Source: JAQVIJ01 sp041287365
Lineage (GTDB): Bacteria; Desulfobacterota; Dissulfuribacteria; Dissulfuribacterales; DYLC01
Direction: 5' to 3'
Assembly (NCBI GenBank): GCA_041287365.1
Contig: JBEULL010000028.1
Coordinates: forward strand, 1 to 31,527
DNA: 31,527 nucleotides
Shown: piece by piece, positions 22,065 through 31,230 of the stretch
How positions within the stretch are numbered: the first letter of the stretch is position 1
How the letters are laid out: the number at the start of each line of letters is the position of its first letter
Position numbers and translations under genes: made by a program
Notes under the pieces: model-generated
What the model was told of the DNA's origin: nothing
Database searches by the model: none
The model's input: only the letters and a program-made list of their open reading frames with translations

Positions 22065-22239
22065 AAGGAGAGCTTCATTGGATGCGCTATTCCTCCATTC
22101 TACTTGTTGCCATCGTATTTCTAAATCAAAATTTTTTGGAATTTATCGCCTGCATACTTGGATTGCTGAAATAATCGAGCAGACTGGACTGAAAATAAGA
22201 GAGGAAGGGTATAAATGGCAGGTCCTGCACCACAGATAG
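22065..22239 (+). other. Possible leader peptide region before mshE
   Basis: A good AAGGAG at 22065-22070 has no known gene behind it. Seven bases on, a TTG at 22078 opens a 53-codon frame that ends at 22239, inside mshE and in another frame. Eleven bases on, an ATG at 22082 opens a 30-codon hydrophobic frame (MRYSSILLVAIVFLNQ and on) ending at 22174. Either could be a leader or small membrane peptide; neither resembles a protein I know. The rest of the gap 22004-22214 shows no strong promoter. Confidence 0.3.
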
Positions 22240-23861
22240 GCCGATTGTTAGAGGAAAAAGGGCTCATTCATCAGGATCAGATACAGTTCGCCCTGCGTGA
22301 ACAGAAGGCCACCGGCGAACGTCTCGGAGAATGCCTCATTCGCCTGGGCATGACCACAGACTCTGAACTGGCTCAAGTGCTTGGAGAGCAAAGTGGCCAA
22401 CCCTTTATCGACCTCAGAAGCTTTACGCCTGACAAACAGGTGCTCTCTCGACTGCCTGTTCAAATAGCCCGTCAGAAACAGGTCCTTCCACTTTATATAG
22501 AGGACAATGTCCTGCACGTAGCCATATCCGACCCCTACGACACCACCATTCTCGAGACACTCTTTCGGCAGGTTGGACTGCCTGTCAAAATCAATGTCGG
22601 TGCGAAAAACGAACTGCAAAAACTCATAGAACGCTTCTATTACCTCTTGGAACACCCCATTGAAGAAGAACTGGAAGGCATCACACAGCGGCTGCGTCAG
22701 AACTCAAACCTCGACATAGACAGCAACCGGCTGCTGGACATGCTGCTTTCCGCCTCGATAAGTTATCGAGTGACCGACGTTCACCTGACTCCAAGCGACC
22801 TCTCAAGCCGTGTCATGTATCGCATAGACGGCATACTGAATTTCAATCACGTGTTTCCCATCTCCATTCACAATCGACTCATAACCACCATCAAGGTGCG
22901 TTCCGGCATGGATATATCAGAGCAGAGAAAACCGCAGGACGGCCGCATGTCCTTTGAATTTCTGGGCGATGCCTTTGACATTCGCGTCTCCACAGTGCGC
23001 ACCAACAACGGCGAAAACTGCGTCATGCGCCTGCTTCCATCCAAAGGAGGTATGAGTATCGGCATACACGAACTCGGCTTTGAAAAGGCACAAGAAGAGC
23101 AGTTGATGGAACTCTTCAGCAAACCCTATGGCATGGTGCTGGTCACAGGTCCCACTGGCAGCGGCAAGACCACCACCCTTTATGCAGCCCTGCGCCAACA
23201 GGACGCCATCAGCAAAAACATTCTAACAGTGGAAGACCCCATAGAATACAACTTTTCTCTCATTCGCCAGACACAGGTGAACGAAAAGGCCGGCTATACA
23301 TTTGCATCGGCCATTCGCACCTTTTTACGCCAAGACCCGGATGTGATACTGGTTGGCGAGATTCGCGACGAGGAAACGGCCATACTTGGCGTCAGAGCCG
23401 CCCTTACAGGCCATCTGGTGCTTTCCACTCTGCACACCAATACGGCCATAGGCGCCATAGCCCGTTTGAACGACCTGGGGATATCTCCACTGCTGCTCTC
23501 CAACGCCCTTGTGGGAGTGCTGGCTCAACGGCTCGTGCGCAGACTCTGCCCTTCATGCAAACAGTCATACCAACCCGATGCAAAGACCATGGAACGCTAC
23601 AATCTACCGGAAAACGGCGAATATTACCGGGCAGGCAGGTGTCAACTGTGCAGAAACACAGGCTATCGAGGCCGTTCATCCATCGGAGAGATACTGCTCT
23701 TCAACAAGGACATATTGAAACTCGTGGCCGACAATGCCCCTCCCAACATCATAGAGGCCGAGGCCAGAAAAAACGGCTTTCAGACCCTATGGGAGGTGGG
23801 TATTCAAAAGGTCATAAAAGGTGAAACGACCCTTGAAGAACTACACAGAGTGATTACCTGA
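22215..23861 (+). CDS. mshE: MSH-type pilus extension ATPase (GspE/PilB family)
   Basis: A 548-residue cytoplasmic ATPase that powers pilus polymerisation. The N-terminal MshEN domain has two copies of the 24-residue c-di-GMP-binding type motif: residues 7-30 (starts QIGRLLEEKGLI) and 36-59 (starts RLGECLIRLGM). The catalytic domain has Walker A GPTGSGKTTTLYAAL (about 312), LTVEDPIEYNF, RTFLRQDPDVILVGEIRDEE (Walker B region) and LSTLHTNTA (His box). A zinc tetracysteine is made by CPSC and CQLC. GAGGAAGG lies shortly before the ATG. It shares one base with mshG and leads the pilus operon. Confidence 0.94.
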   Translation: MAGPAPQIGRLLEEKGLIHQDQIQFALREQKATGERLGECLIRLGMTTDSELAQVLGEQSGQPFIDLRSFTPDKQVLSRLPVQIARQKQVLPLYIEDNVLHVAISDPYDTTILETLFRQVGLPVKINVGAKNELQKLIERFYYLLEHPIEEELEGITQRLRQNSNLDIDSNRLLDMLLSASISYRVTDVHLTPSDLSSRVMYRIDGILNFNHVFPISIHNRLITTIKVRSGMDISEQRKPQDGRMSFEFLGDAFDIRVSTVRTNNGENCVMRLLPSKGGMSIGIHELGFEKAQEEQLMELFSKPYGMVLVTGPTGSGKTTTLYAALRQQDAISKNILTVEDPIEYNFSLIRQTQVNEKAGYTFASAIRTFLRQDPDVILVGEIRDEETAILGVRAALTGHLVLSTLHTNTAIGAIARLNDLGISPLLLSNALVGVLAQRLVRRLCPSCKQSYQPDAKTMERYNLPENGEYYRAGRCQLCRNTGYRGRSSIGEILLFNKDILKLVADNAPPNIIEAEARKNGFQTLWEVGIQKVIKGETTLEELHRVIT

Positions 23862-25063
23862 TGGCCGTTTACAGCTACACAGCCCTCAATCCAGCCGGAG
23901 AGCTGATTCAGGAAGAAAACGAATTTCCATCTCTAACCGAACTTTACTCCGCTCTGCGGCGCAGAAATCTCACCTTACTGCGCTATAAACGCAAACTCTT
24001 TACTGCATCCCCAACCATAGCCCGCAGCATAAAACGGCCCATCATGGCCGAATTTCTACGCAATTTAGCCCTGTTGGTGCGAGGCGGCGTGCCCATTCGT
24101 CAGGCCGTGGAGGACCTCTCCACAGGTCCAGGAGACTCCACCTTGAACCATGTTCTGAAGAAGATACTGGGCCGACTGGATGAAGGGCTTTTGCTTTCAG
24201 AGGCGATGAAGGAACAGACCCATTATTTTCCAAAGATTGTCGTCACACTGGCCAGTCTCGGTGAGGAGACAGGCTCACTCGATCGCACCATGGAAGACGC
24301 CTCTAAACATATCACACGCATCGATGAATTGATAAGCGCCACCAAACGCGCTGTCTCCTATCCCATATTTGTCATAGTTGCCATGATGGGTGCACTGGGT
24401 TTTTGGCTCTTGTACGTACTTCCGAAGATACTGGAGCTCATCAACAACATGGGACTGAAGGAAATCCCGCTGGCCACTCGCATACTCATGGCCTCAGTGG
24501 AAATCGCCAAGACATGGTGGCCTGTTGCACCTGGTCTTTTTCTTCTGATCTTCATAATCTATCTGATCTCCAAAAAAAACATGACCGTGAAATATCACTG
24601 GGACAAGTTCTGGATGTCCACACCCATACTGGGAGTGGCCCTCACCTCTTCTCAATATGCATTCTTTTTCGAATATCTGTCGCTGCTTACAAATGCCGGC
24701 ATTCAGATACTCACCGCCTTGGAACTCATGGAGCAGTCGGTATCGAACAGGGTGATAGGTTTAGCGATAAAAGGCATAAAAGAAGACATCATGCTGGGCT
24801 ATACCCTTTCCACTGCCTTCAACCGCAGAAAACTCTTCGAGCCGTTCATATTGCGTCTGGTCAATGTGGGAGAACAAACCGGTAATATATCGGAACAACT
24901 ACTGATACTTGCCAAACACTACATGGATAGAGTAAATAGATTGGTGGAAAATCTGTCCAAAATCATAGAACCTGCACTGCTCATGATAGCAGGCTTTATA
25001 TTCATTATTATAGCCCTGGGGCTGCTCGGTCCCATCTATGAAATAGTAAGTCAAATGAAATAG
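23861..25063 (+). CDS. mshG: Pilus inner-membrane platform protein (GspF/PilC family)
   Basis: A 400-residue polytopic protein on which the ATPase acts. An N-terminal YSYTALNPAGELIQ segment is followed by two GspF repeats: LRNLALLVRGGVPIRQAVED with LASLGEETGSL, and YLSLLTNAGIQILTALELME with LVNVGEQTGNI. Membrane helices follow each repeat (FVIVAMMGALGFWLLYVLP; FLLIFIIYLIS; LLMIAGFIFIIIALGLLGPI). It shares the A of its ATG with the mshE stop. Length is normal for the family. Confidence 0.93.
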   Translation: MAVYSYTALNPAGELIQEENEFPSLTELYSALRRRNLTLLRYKRKLFTASPTIARSIKRPIMAEFLRNLALLVRGGVPIRQAVEDLSTGPGDSTLNHVLKKILGRLDEGLLLSEAMKEQTHYFPKIVVTLASLGEETGSLDRTMEDASKHITRIDELISATKRAVSYPIFVIVAMMGALGFWLLYVLPKILELINNMGLKEIPLATRILMASVEIAKTWWPVAPGLFLLIFIIYLISKKNMTVKYHWDKFWMSTPILGVALTSSQYAFFFEYLSLLTNAGIQILTALELMEQSVSNRVIGLAIKGIKEDIMLGYTLSTAFNRRKLFEPFILRLVNVGEQTGNISEQLLILAKHYMDRVNRLVENLSKIIEPALLMIAGFIFIIIALGLLGPIYEIVSQMK

Positions 25064-25104
25064 AAGAGATTGCAAAAGGTTTGCAACATACAGAGGAGAG
25101 AGAG

Positions 25105-26058
25105 TTGGCCCATCAGGATTATCTGACATTCTTCGGATTTAACGAACCTCCATTCCGTCTGTCGCCGGACCCCTCCTTCTTTTTTCCTGGCAAGGCACAT
25201 GTGGCTGCTCGAGAGGTACTGAAATTCGCCATCGACAGGGGTGAGGGCTTCATGGTGCTCATCGGCCCTGCCGGATCAGGCAAGAGTCTGCTACTGCGCA
25301 TGATACTCATGGAGCTTTCACCGCAAAAGATACCTGCCGTTGTGGTGACGCCCACAGCAGGACCTGCCGGACTCATACGCATGATCATAGAAGAACTGGG
25401 CCGTTCGGCGCCGGATACCGAGGACATCTCAATTCTACTCAAGGAATTTCAGAACACCATTTTAGATATGGCGTCCCAGGGCAAGGAGGCCCTCATTGTC
25501 ATCGACGAGGCCCAGAATCTCTCCATAGAGACACTGGAGCAGCTTCGCATGCTCTCCAACATCGAAACCAGTCAGCGTAAACTGTTACAGATACTGCTCA
25601 TAGGCCAAACAGAACTGGACGGTCTGTTGCAGGACGCCAGGCTCGGTCAACTGACACAACGTATAGTTATAAAGGAGGCGCTCTCACCCCTTTCAAAAGA
25701 CGAAATAAGCGAATATGTCAAATACCGGCTTGCCAGGGCGGGCAGAGGGGATATTGCCTTCGACAGCAAGGCAGCGGCCAGAATCGCGACCCTTACTCAG
25801 GGCATTCCCAGACTTATCAATCGTCTAATGGACAGAACCCTGCTCATGAGCGCTGCAAAAGGCAGCACTCGCATAGATACACAAACCATAGATGAGGCGC
25901 AGAAGACCCTGCCGCAACCCAGCAACACCAGGCCGAGGTTTATGGAGAGATTTACACAAAGGCCTGTCTTCTGGGTTCTGCTGGCAGGGTTTTCCGCTTT
26001 TGCCGTCACAATCGGGCTGTTCATCTGGTATCTCGAAAAATCGGCCGTGAAAGGATGA
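25105..26058 (+). CDS. mshM: MshM/ExeA-type AAA ATPase
   Basis: About 317 residues. YLTFFGFNEPPFRLSPDPSF opens the protein as in ExeA/MshM; Walker A IGPAGSGKSLLLRM and Walker B LIVIDEAQNLSIETLEQLRM follow. A membrane helix near the C terminus (VFWVLLAGFSAFAVTIGLFI) would anchor it in the inner membrane, where such ATPases help place or open the secretin through the cell wall. The start TTG 25105 is preferred to TTG 25081 because GAGGAG sits six bases upstream. No peptidoglycan-binding domain follows the helix, unlike long ExeA. Confidence 0.9.
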   Translation: MAHQDYLTFFGFNEPPFRLSPDPSFFFPGKAHVAAREVLKFAIDRGEGFMVLIGPAGSGKSLLLRMILMELSPQKIPAVVVTPTAGPAGLIRMIIEELGRSAPDTEDISILLKEFQNTILDMASQGKEALIVIDEAQNLSIETLEQLRMLSNIETSQRKLLQILLIGQTELDGLLQDARLGQLTQRIVIKEALSPLSKDEISEYVKYRLARAGRGDIAFDSKAAARIATLTQGIPRLINRLMDRTLLMSAAKGSTRIDTQTIDEAQKTLPQPSNTRPRFMERFTQRPVFWVLLAGFSAFAVTIGLFIWYLEKSAVKG

Positions 26059-26068
26059 GACAGCAGTC

Positions 26069-27628
26069 ATGAACAGCGCCATAGATAGCCAGAAACAACA
26101 CGCCGTTGCACCGCCAATGGCCGATCTGTATTTTCTACAAAATCAGGTCGAATCATTGAGTGGACCTGCGGCAACCTTCGGCCAGGCATCTCCCTCGACT
26201 TCCACCGACATCTGGAGCGGAATCGCGCTCATGACAAAAGAAAACCGACCTGTCTTCACTGCACCTTTTCAGATAGACATTCGTGATCCATTCATGAAAA
26301 AACGCACAAAAAGGGTATGTTGCATACTCGACACTCGCAATATGGTTGTGGCCACAGAGGAATTCCCTTCGCAGCTCACAGGAGATGTGCTGCAGCTCTC
26401 CATAAAGGAGCGTCTTCAAGCCAACGGGCTCTGGGTACAGGGACAGGAGATGGAAATGCGCCTTCATTCCATACAGGAAAACGGCCCTAACCGTCTCTAC
26501 AACATCAGCCTCACCGCCTCTTCGGACATTCAGGGCATTATGGACACTCTCTGTCTTCAGGGGATTTCACTTAAAGGCATTCTGAGCCTGGCTCACTCCG
26601 TTTCAGGGCTGGTCTCCACCCTTCTTAACGAACCCGCCATGGTGCTGTATTGCGGCCCCAATCTCCTGCAATTGATGGCAACCGGCGACAAAATGGTCTA
26701 TTCCATGCAATTTTTCCCCTATGAGGCCGAAAACACGCTGCCGGTATTCATACTGAATCAAGCCATGGAAATCGTAAAAATGAATGTAAAAAGGCTATAC
26801 GGACTCGACATCAAAAATTTAGTGGCCGTAGGCCCAAGATATGACATATGTCCTTCCATTATCAACGGTATCGAACTGGTGCAGCCAGATTGGCAAAGAA
26901 TACTCACATCGCCTTCCAATGAGGAAGTAACCCGTTTCCCAGGGCTCTATGGTGCATATTTTGCGAACAGCAACTTTGATTTTCTGCCCAAAGAGTGGCG
27001 ATATGCCATGACTCTACAAAAATTCGGTATGGCGGCCACACTCGCTGCCGGGATTCTTGCCGCAGGCCTGGGAGGTTACGGGGCATACCTCTACAAACTC
27101 AATCAAGACCAGACCATGGAATATCAAAGGCTGTTCAACTCGATTTCGGTCCGCCAGGCCGCCATCGCTGCAAACCTGCCGCCTGAGACCACCAAAAAGG
27201 AACTGGAGACCTGGCTGGAACTACGCAGTACCGCCATAGAAAGACCACGGCTCGATACAATGCTGGCGTACATGGCGGAGGCATTGGAACCGGAAGTGTC
27301 GGTGGTGACACTCAATATATCAGCCCAAGCCCAAACCAGCGGCCAGAATCCAACACCCATCCCTAAAACACCCCCTGGGCAGACAGACAACACCGGGCAG
27401 TCTGTACAGGCCCTGCCCACCGGCCCGTTTCACATATCGATTGTGATGGAAAGCAAAGGCACCTTTGAAGAGACGAGACTCCGCATAAATCGCAGTCTTT
27501 CAAATCTGTGCAGTAATTTTCAACTCGATGAACCGAACTGGCAGTATGATGAAACCCAACAACTTTGCACAGTGACATGCCGAATGACACCCAAGACACC
27601 AAAAACAATCCCAGGGGTACAGTCATGA
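26069..27628 (+). CDS. PilM/PilN-like fused pilus assembly protein (MshI-like)
   Basis: A 519-residue protein. The cytoplasmic N-terminal part (about 1-310) has the late subdomain of a PilM/GspL actin-like fold (AMVLYCGPNLLQLMATGDKM; LYGLDIKNLVAVGPR) but lacks the ATP-binding opening of PilM. One membrane helix lies about 319-341 (MAATLAAGILAAGLGGYGAY), then a periplasmic coiled stretch and a PilN-like domain near FHISIVMESKGTFEETRLRI. This layout matches GspL or a PilM-PilN fusion and would form the inner-membrane assembly ring. A proline/glutamine-rich loop (about 415-450) interrupts the periplasmic part. It overlaps the next gene by ATGA. Confidence 0.72.
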   Translation: MNSAIDSQKQHAVAPPMADLYFLQNQVESLSGPAATFGQASPSTSTDIWSGIALMTKENRPVFTAPFQIDIRDPFMKKRTKRVCCILDTRNMVVATEEFPSQLTGDVLQLSIKERLQANGLWVQGQEMEMRLHSIQENGPNRLYNISLTASSDIQGIMDTLCLQGISLKGILSLAHSVSGLVSTLLNEPAMVLYCGPNLLQLMATGDKMVYSMQFFPYEAENTLPVFILNQAMEIVKMNVKRLYGLDIKNLVAVGPRYDICPSIINGIELVQPDWQRILTSPSNEEVTRFPGLYGAYFANSNFDFLPKEWRYAMTLQKFGMAATLAAGILAAGLGGYGAYLYKLNQDQTMEYQRLFNSISVRQAAIAANLPPETTKKELETWLELRSTAIERPRLDTMLAYMAEALEPEVSVVTLNISAQAQTSGQNPTPIPKTPPGQTDNTGQSVQALPTGPFHISIVMESKGTFEETRLRINRSLSNLCSNFQLDEPNWQYDETQQLCTVTCRMTPKTPKTIPGVQS

Positions 27629-28086
27629 ACAGACTCCCTTCAATATCCACAAAGACAATCATCCTCCAAATAATCACGGCAACCATTCTCTGTGTGAGCA
27701 CGGCCTTTTATATATGGCAACAGAATGTTCAACAGCAACTGGCAAAATCACAAAATGAGTTATTACGCCATCAAAGTCAGTTACATTCCATAGAGGAACA
27801 ACAGAAAAAATACAATGAGTTATATAAACAATATGCCCCTGTCATTCATGCCAAATGGAAATACATGGTTTTCCAATGGGACGATATAACGTTCCATGAA
27901 TTACAACACCGCATAGATACACTTTATTCAGACTGCAATATACTACTGCCTGAAAATCTTGAGATACAAAAGGTTCAACCCGCTTCGGGCGCACAGCAAC
28001 CGGCCGGGCCTGACGGCTCCAAAAGGGGTTACAGCATCAAACTCAAGATGGCGGGCCAATGGCTCTGCGCCGCACAGGATAAATGA
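27625..28086 (+). CDS. PilO-like pilus assembly protein (MshJ-like)
   Basis: A 153-residue bitopic protein. One N-terminal helix (TIILQIITATILCVSTAFYI), a coiled coil with glutamines (about 35-70: QNVQQQLAKSQNELLRHQSQ), then a short periplasmic domain ending near IKLKMAGQW. This is the PilO/MshJ pattern, and its place between the PilM/N-like and PilP-like genes agrees. The start at 27625 overlaps the upstream stop; an in-frame ATG at 27565 lies inside the upstream gene and is not supported. Sequence similarity to known families is low. Confidence 0.65.
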   Translation: MNRLPSISTKTIILQIITATILCVSTAFYIWQQNVQQQLAKSQNELLRHQSQLHSIEEQQKKYNELYKQYAPVIHAKWKYMVFQWDDITFHELQHRIDTLYSDCNILLPENLEIQKVQPASGAQQPAGPDGSKRGYSIKLKMAGQWLCAAQDK

Positions 28087-28099
28087 TAAGGAACATGCG

Positions 28100-28636
28100 A
28101 TGGAACTATCGATAACACCACAGGAACTCAAGGAATGGGGCAGGACATGCACTCCATTTATCGTCCTAATTCTGGCCGTGATTACAGGTCTGTGGGCCGG
28201 TTCGTCTGTAAGGATTGAGCCCCTGCCTCAACCGGACCAGTTTAATTTTTCCTTTAACGCAAAAGCAAAACAACCGACAGCAGTCGCATGGCAACGACCT
28301 CAAGGCCAGGCCGACCTCTTTAAGTTGGAACAGCCGCCTCCACTTGCGGCCGAACCGATTCCTTTAAAAGAAGACAATGCCCCTGCCATGACCACGGAAC
28401 TACATCTTCAGTTCATCATATTCAACGGAGCCAGGAAAATCTGCAAGATAAACGACCGATTTTTCGAAGAAGGCCAGGAAGGCAACGGTTTTCGAGTCAA
28501 AAGCATCACTCGATCCGGAGTGTGGCTTGAACCAGCCGCCTCGTTCGGTGGAGCCGCTACATCAGACCAATCCTGCTTCATTTACCTTGGGCAGAAGATC
28601 AACTTTACAACAGCCCCATTTTCCGGAGTCAACTGA
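28100..28636 (+). CDS. PilP/GspC-like pilus protein (MshK-like)
   Basis: A 178-residue protein with an N-terminal helix (FIVLILAVITGLWAG), a proline-rich linker (about 40-90), and a compact C-terminal domain LQFIIFNGARKICKINDRFF followed by GFRVKSITRSGVWLEPA. That end resembles the homology region of GspC and PilP, which touches the secretin, and matches the MshK position before mshL. AAGGA at 28088-28092 supports the start at 28100 over a longer frame beginning at 27959. Confidence 0.68.
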   Translation: MELSITPQELKEWGRTCTPFIVLILAVITGLWAGSSVRIEPLPQPDQFNFSFNAKAKQPTAVAWQRPQGQADLFKLEQPPPLAAEPIPLKEDNAPAMTTELHLQFIIFNGARKICKINDRFFEEGQEGNGFRVKSITRSGVWLEPAASFGGAATSDQSCFIYLGQKINFTTAPFSGVN

Positions 28637-28639
28637 AAC

Positions 28640-30307
28640 ATGAACGCTCACACACATCATAATCACTATGAATCGCAGTTATTCACCATGTCTTATTCTG
28701 TACCACTCTTTTTTTGCGTCATTCTCCTGTGCTTCGGTATTCTGGCCTGCGCCCCCATTCGGCAGAATGCGCCATTCGACACATCAAGTCAAAGAATCGA
28801 CGGTCCTGCCGCCGATATCCAAAATATGCCGCCTAACTCCGACACAGCGCAGCAGGCCAGACAGCCTTTCATTCAGGGCCAGACAGGCCGACAAAAATTT
28901 GCCACCCCCGCCCCGCGTTTCAAGACCATCTCTCCCATGGAAAGCCAGCGAATCAGCATGTCCTTTGTCAAAGAGGATATTCGGGCGATTTTGCAGGCAA
29001 TGGCTCACGCAACCGGCATGAACCTGGCCATATCACCCAAGGCCAACAACATGCTCGATAACCGTCTCATCACAGCGGAATACAATGAACGCACAGCAAA
29101 AGAGATACTGGATTCCGTGTGTAAAATGGCGGATGTCGCATGGAGACAGGAGACAGACACCATATACATCGAACCCACGGCGCGCCGCGTCTTTCATCTG
29201 GACTTTCTGAGCTCTGTCAGCAAGTCCGATTTTAAGGTGGGGGGTGATGTGCTGGGCAGCGGTTTCGGTAGCGGAGGCGGAGGGAGTGATATAACCACAT
29301 CCCAACTCACAGGCAGTTTCGAGCTATCAGGCGCTGTGACGGACAGCGTGACGGACATCTATAAGGGCATAGAAGAAAGCCTGAAGGAACGCATAGGCCA
29401 AAACGGCCAGTTCTTTCTAAATCGTCAGACCGGCATTCTCACGGTAAACGCCAGTCCTAACACCCTGGACGATATAGCCACCACCATCGAGACATTACGC
29501 AGACAGTACAGACGTCAGGCCCTCATAGAGGCCAAGATACTGGAAGTGGAGCTGTCTCAGGGTAATGAATTTGGTATAGACTGGCGGAATTTCGAGGTCA
29601 ATCTCAGCAAAAGCGCCCTGCAGAACACGCCTCTGTCTGCGGGCATAACAGGCAATCTGACCTCCAGCAACAATATGATGGACAACATCTGGAACTATGG
29701 AATAAAACTTTCCAACCGCTACTACAACATCAATATGGTCTTTCACGCCCTTCAACAGTACGGAAACATCAAAACCCTCTCTAATCCAAGGCTCAAGGTC
29801 ATGAACGGCCAACCGGCAATAATCAGCGTAGGCCAGTCCATATCCTATCTGAAGAGCCTGCAAAATCAGACCACCACCACAGGCAATCAGACCAACACAA
29901 ATCCATCAGTCACCATCAGTGCCGTATTTGACGGCATTTTGCTGGGCATCACGCCGATTATAGAGGAAGACGGCCATGTAACACTTCATATAGTGCCAAT
30001 AAAAAGTGAATTGATCTCCATGGATGAAAGACAATTCGGAGGCGTAGGCACCGGCGCCAATAGCAATGTCTATACATTTCCTAAGGTCAATCTCCGTGAG
30101 GCATCCACCATCGTCAGGGCAATGCCGGGGGAAATAGTGGTACTCGGTGGTCTGATACAGGACAGAACCATGACCTCCAATGCCCAGGTGCCTGTCCTGT
30201 CCAGCCTGCCGCTGGTGGGAAATGCCTTCACCTACAAGACGCAGTATAAAAAATCCGTGGAACTGGTCATAGTTATGCAGATTCAAGTGAGGGAGGACGA
30301 TGAGTAG
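28640..30307 (+). CDS. mshL: MSH-type pilus secretin
   Basis: A 555-residue outer-membrane secretin. After a signal sequence with a lipobox-like GILAC comes an N-terminal STN-like domain (about 105-180: MSFVKEDIRAILQAMAHATG), a glycine-rich loop, and the secretin domain: QALIEAKILEVELSQGNEF, TLSNPRLKVMNGQPAIISVG and VVLGGLIQDRTMTSNAQVP followed by LPLVGNAFTY. The annotated start puts a histidine-rich 16-residue stretch before the signal; ATG 28688 would give a cleaner signal peptide but has no ribosome site. It overlaps mshN by eight bases. Confidence 0.93.
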   Translation: MNAHTHHNHYESQLFTMSYSVPLFFCVILLCFGILACAPIRQNAPFDTSSQRIDGPAADIQNMPPNSDTAQQARQPFIQGQTGRQKFATPAPRFKTISPMESQRISMSFVKEDIRAILQAMAHATGMNLAISPKANNMLDNRLITAEYNERTAKEILDSVCKMADVAWRQETDTIYIEPTARRVFHLDFLSSVSKSDFKVGGDVLGSGFGSGGGGSDITTSQLTGSFELSGAVTDSVTDIYKGIEESLKERIGQNGQFFLNRQTGILTVNASPNTLDDIATTIETLRRQYRRQALIEAKILEVELSQGNEFGIDWRNFEVNLSKSALQNTPLSAGITGNLTSSNNMMDNIWNYGIKLSNRYYNINMVFHALQQYGNIKTLSNPRLKVMNGQPAIISVGQSISYLKSLQNQTTTTGNQTNTNPSVTISAVFDGILLGITPIIEEDGHVTLHIVPIKSELISMDERQFGGVGTGANSNVYTFPKVNLREASTIVRAMPGEIVVLGGLIQDRTMTSNAQVPVLSSLPLVGNAFTYKTQYKKSVELVIVMQIQVREDDE

Positions 30308-31214
30308 TCTGTTCGAGGCGCTTAAAAACCTGGAGAGACGTCAGACGCAGCCGGAAAACCCGTTCTCGAATGCGCCTGAACCGCGGCATACAGCAGGCAA
30401 CGAGATAAAACGCTTTTTGCGGCAATTTCTCTCAAGGCCATTTGGCGTCTTGATTGCAGCGCTGTCATGCGCGGTTCTTATGGGTTTCGTGGCACTTTTT
30501 GCCGTGGACTGGTATCTAAAAAAGGTACCCTTACAACATCCTGTTACTGTAAACCAAACACAACCAATTGAACAAATAAAGACCATCGATACACCTGCCC
30601 CAATAGAAAATCTCCCACAAACACCGACTCCAACCGCACCTGCACCTTCACAAAATCCTCAAGATGAAACTGTACCATCAGTTCCCAAGCCTGCTTCCGT
30701 TCAAACAGACACACAGTCCAGCCTGAGTCAAGATATCGCTCCAACCCAGCAGAAACAATCGGATACCGATAGCATAACCACAAAGGCCACTATTGAAGAA
30801 CAGAAGAAAAACAGGGAAGAGATGATACAGAACGACAAAATGAAAACCATGCCAATGGCCCAGGCAATGGCCCAGGGACAGACACCTACACAAGGACCAG
30901 GCATTCAAGTTCAGGTCATATCCACTCCTCAGGATGACTCTGCCAGGTGGCATAAAAATCTTTTGGAACAGGCGGAAACCCTTCGCAAACAGGGCAAATT
31001 TCAGGAAGCCATTCCACTTTACACAAAACTCTGGAATGCCACTCATGACCCGGCCATTGCCAACAATTTAGCCGGAATATATCTTGTTATAGAAAAACCC
31101 CAGGAGGCGGTGGCGATATTGAATGAGGCAGTTAAGATTTCACCACAGGATGAAGATATAAAATATAACTTAGAATTGGCATTAAATATGCTAAAAATGG
31201 ATCAGGAAAAATAA
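30300..31214 (+). CDS. mshN: TPR-containing pilus protein (MshN-like)
   Basis: A 304-residue protein. It opens SSLFEALKNLERRQTQP, as MshN does, then has one membrane helix (about 47-70: FGVLIAALSCAVLMGFVALF), a long proline/glutamine/threonine-rich periplasmic linker (about 75-215), and a C-terminal TPR region (LLEQAETLRKQGKFQEAIPL; NNLAGIYLVIEKPQEAVAIL). The family likely scaffolds the MSH apparatus in the envelope. GGAGG lies shortly before the ATG, within the end of mshL. Last gene of the operon. Confidence 0.8.
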   Translation: MSSLFEALKNLERRQTQPENPFSNAPEPRHTAGNEIKRFLRQFLSRPFGVLIAALSCAVLMGFVALFAVDWYLKKVPLQHPVTVNQTQPIEQIKTIDTPAPIENLPQTPTPTAPAPSQNPQDETVPSVPKPASVQTDTQSSLSQDIAPTQQKQSDTDSITTKATIEEQKKNREEMIQNDKMKTMPMAQAMAQGQTPTQGPGIQVQVISTPQDDSARWHKNLLEQAETLRKQGKFQEAIPLYTKLWNATHDPAIANNLAGIYLVIEKPQEAVAILNEAVKISPQDEDIKYNLELALNMLKMDQEK

Positions 31215-31230
31215 CAGAAATGGCCACGAA

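Noticed and set aside
27959..28099. 47-residue extension of the PilP-like frame
   Set aside because: Arginine/proline-rich shadow of the upstream gene; AAGGA supports the start at 28100.
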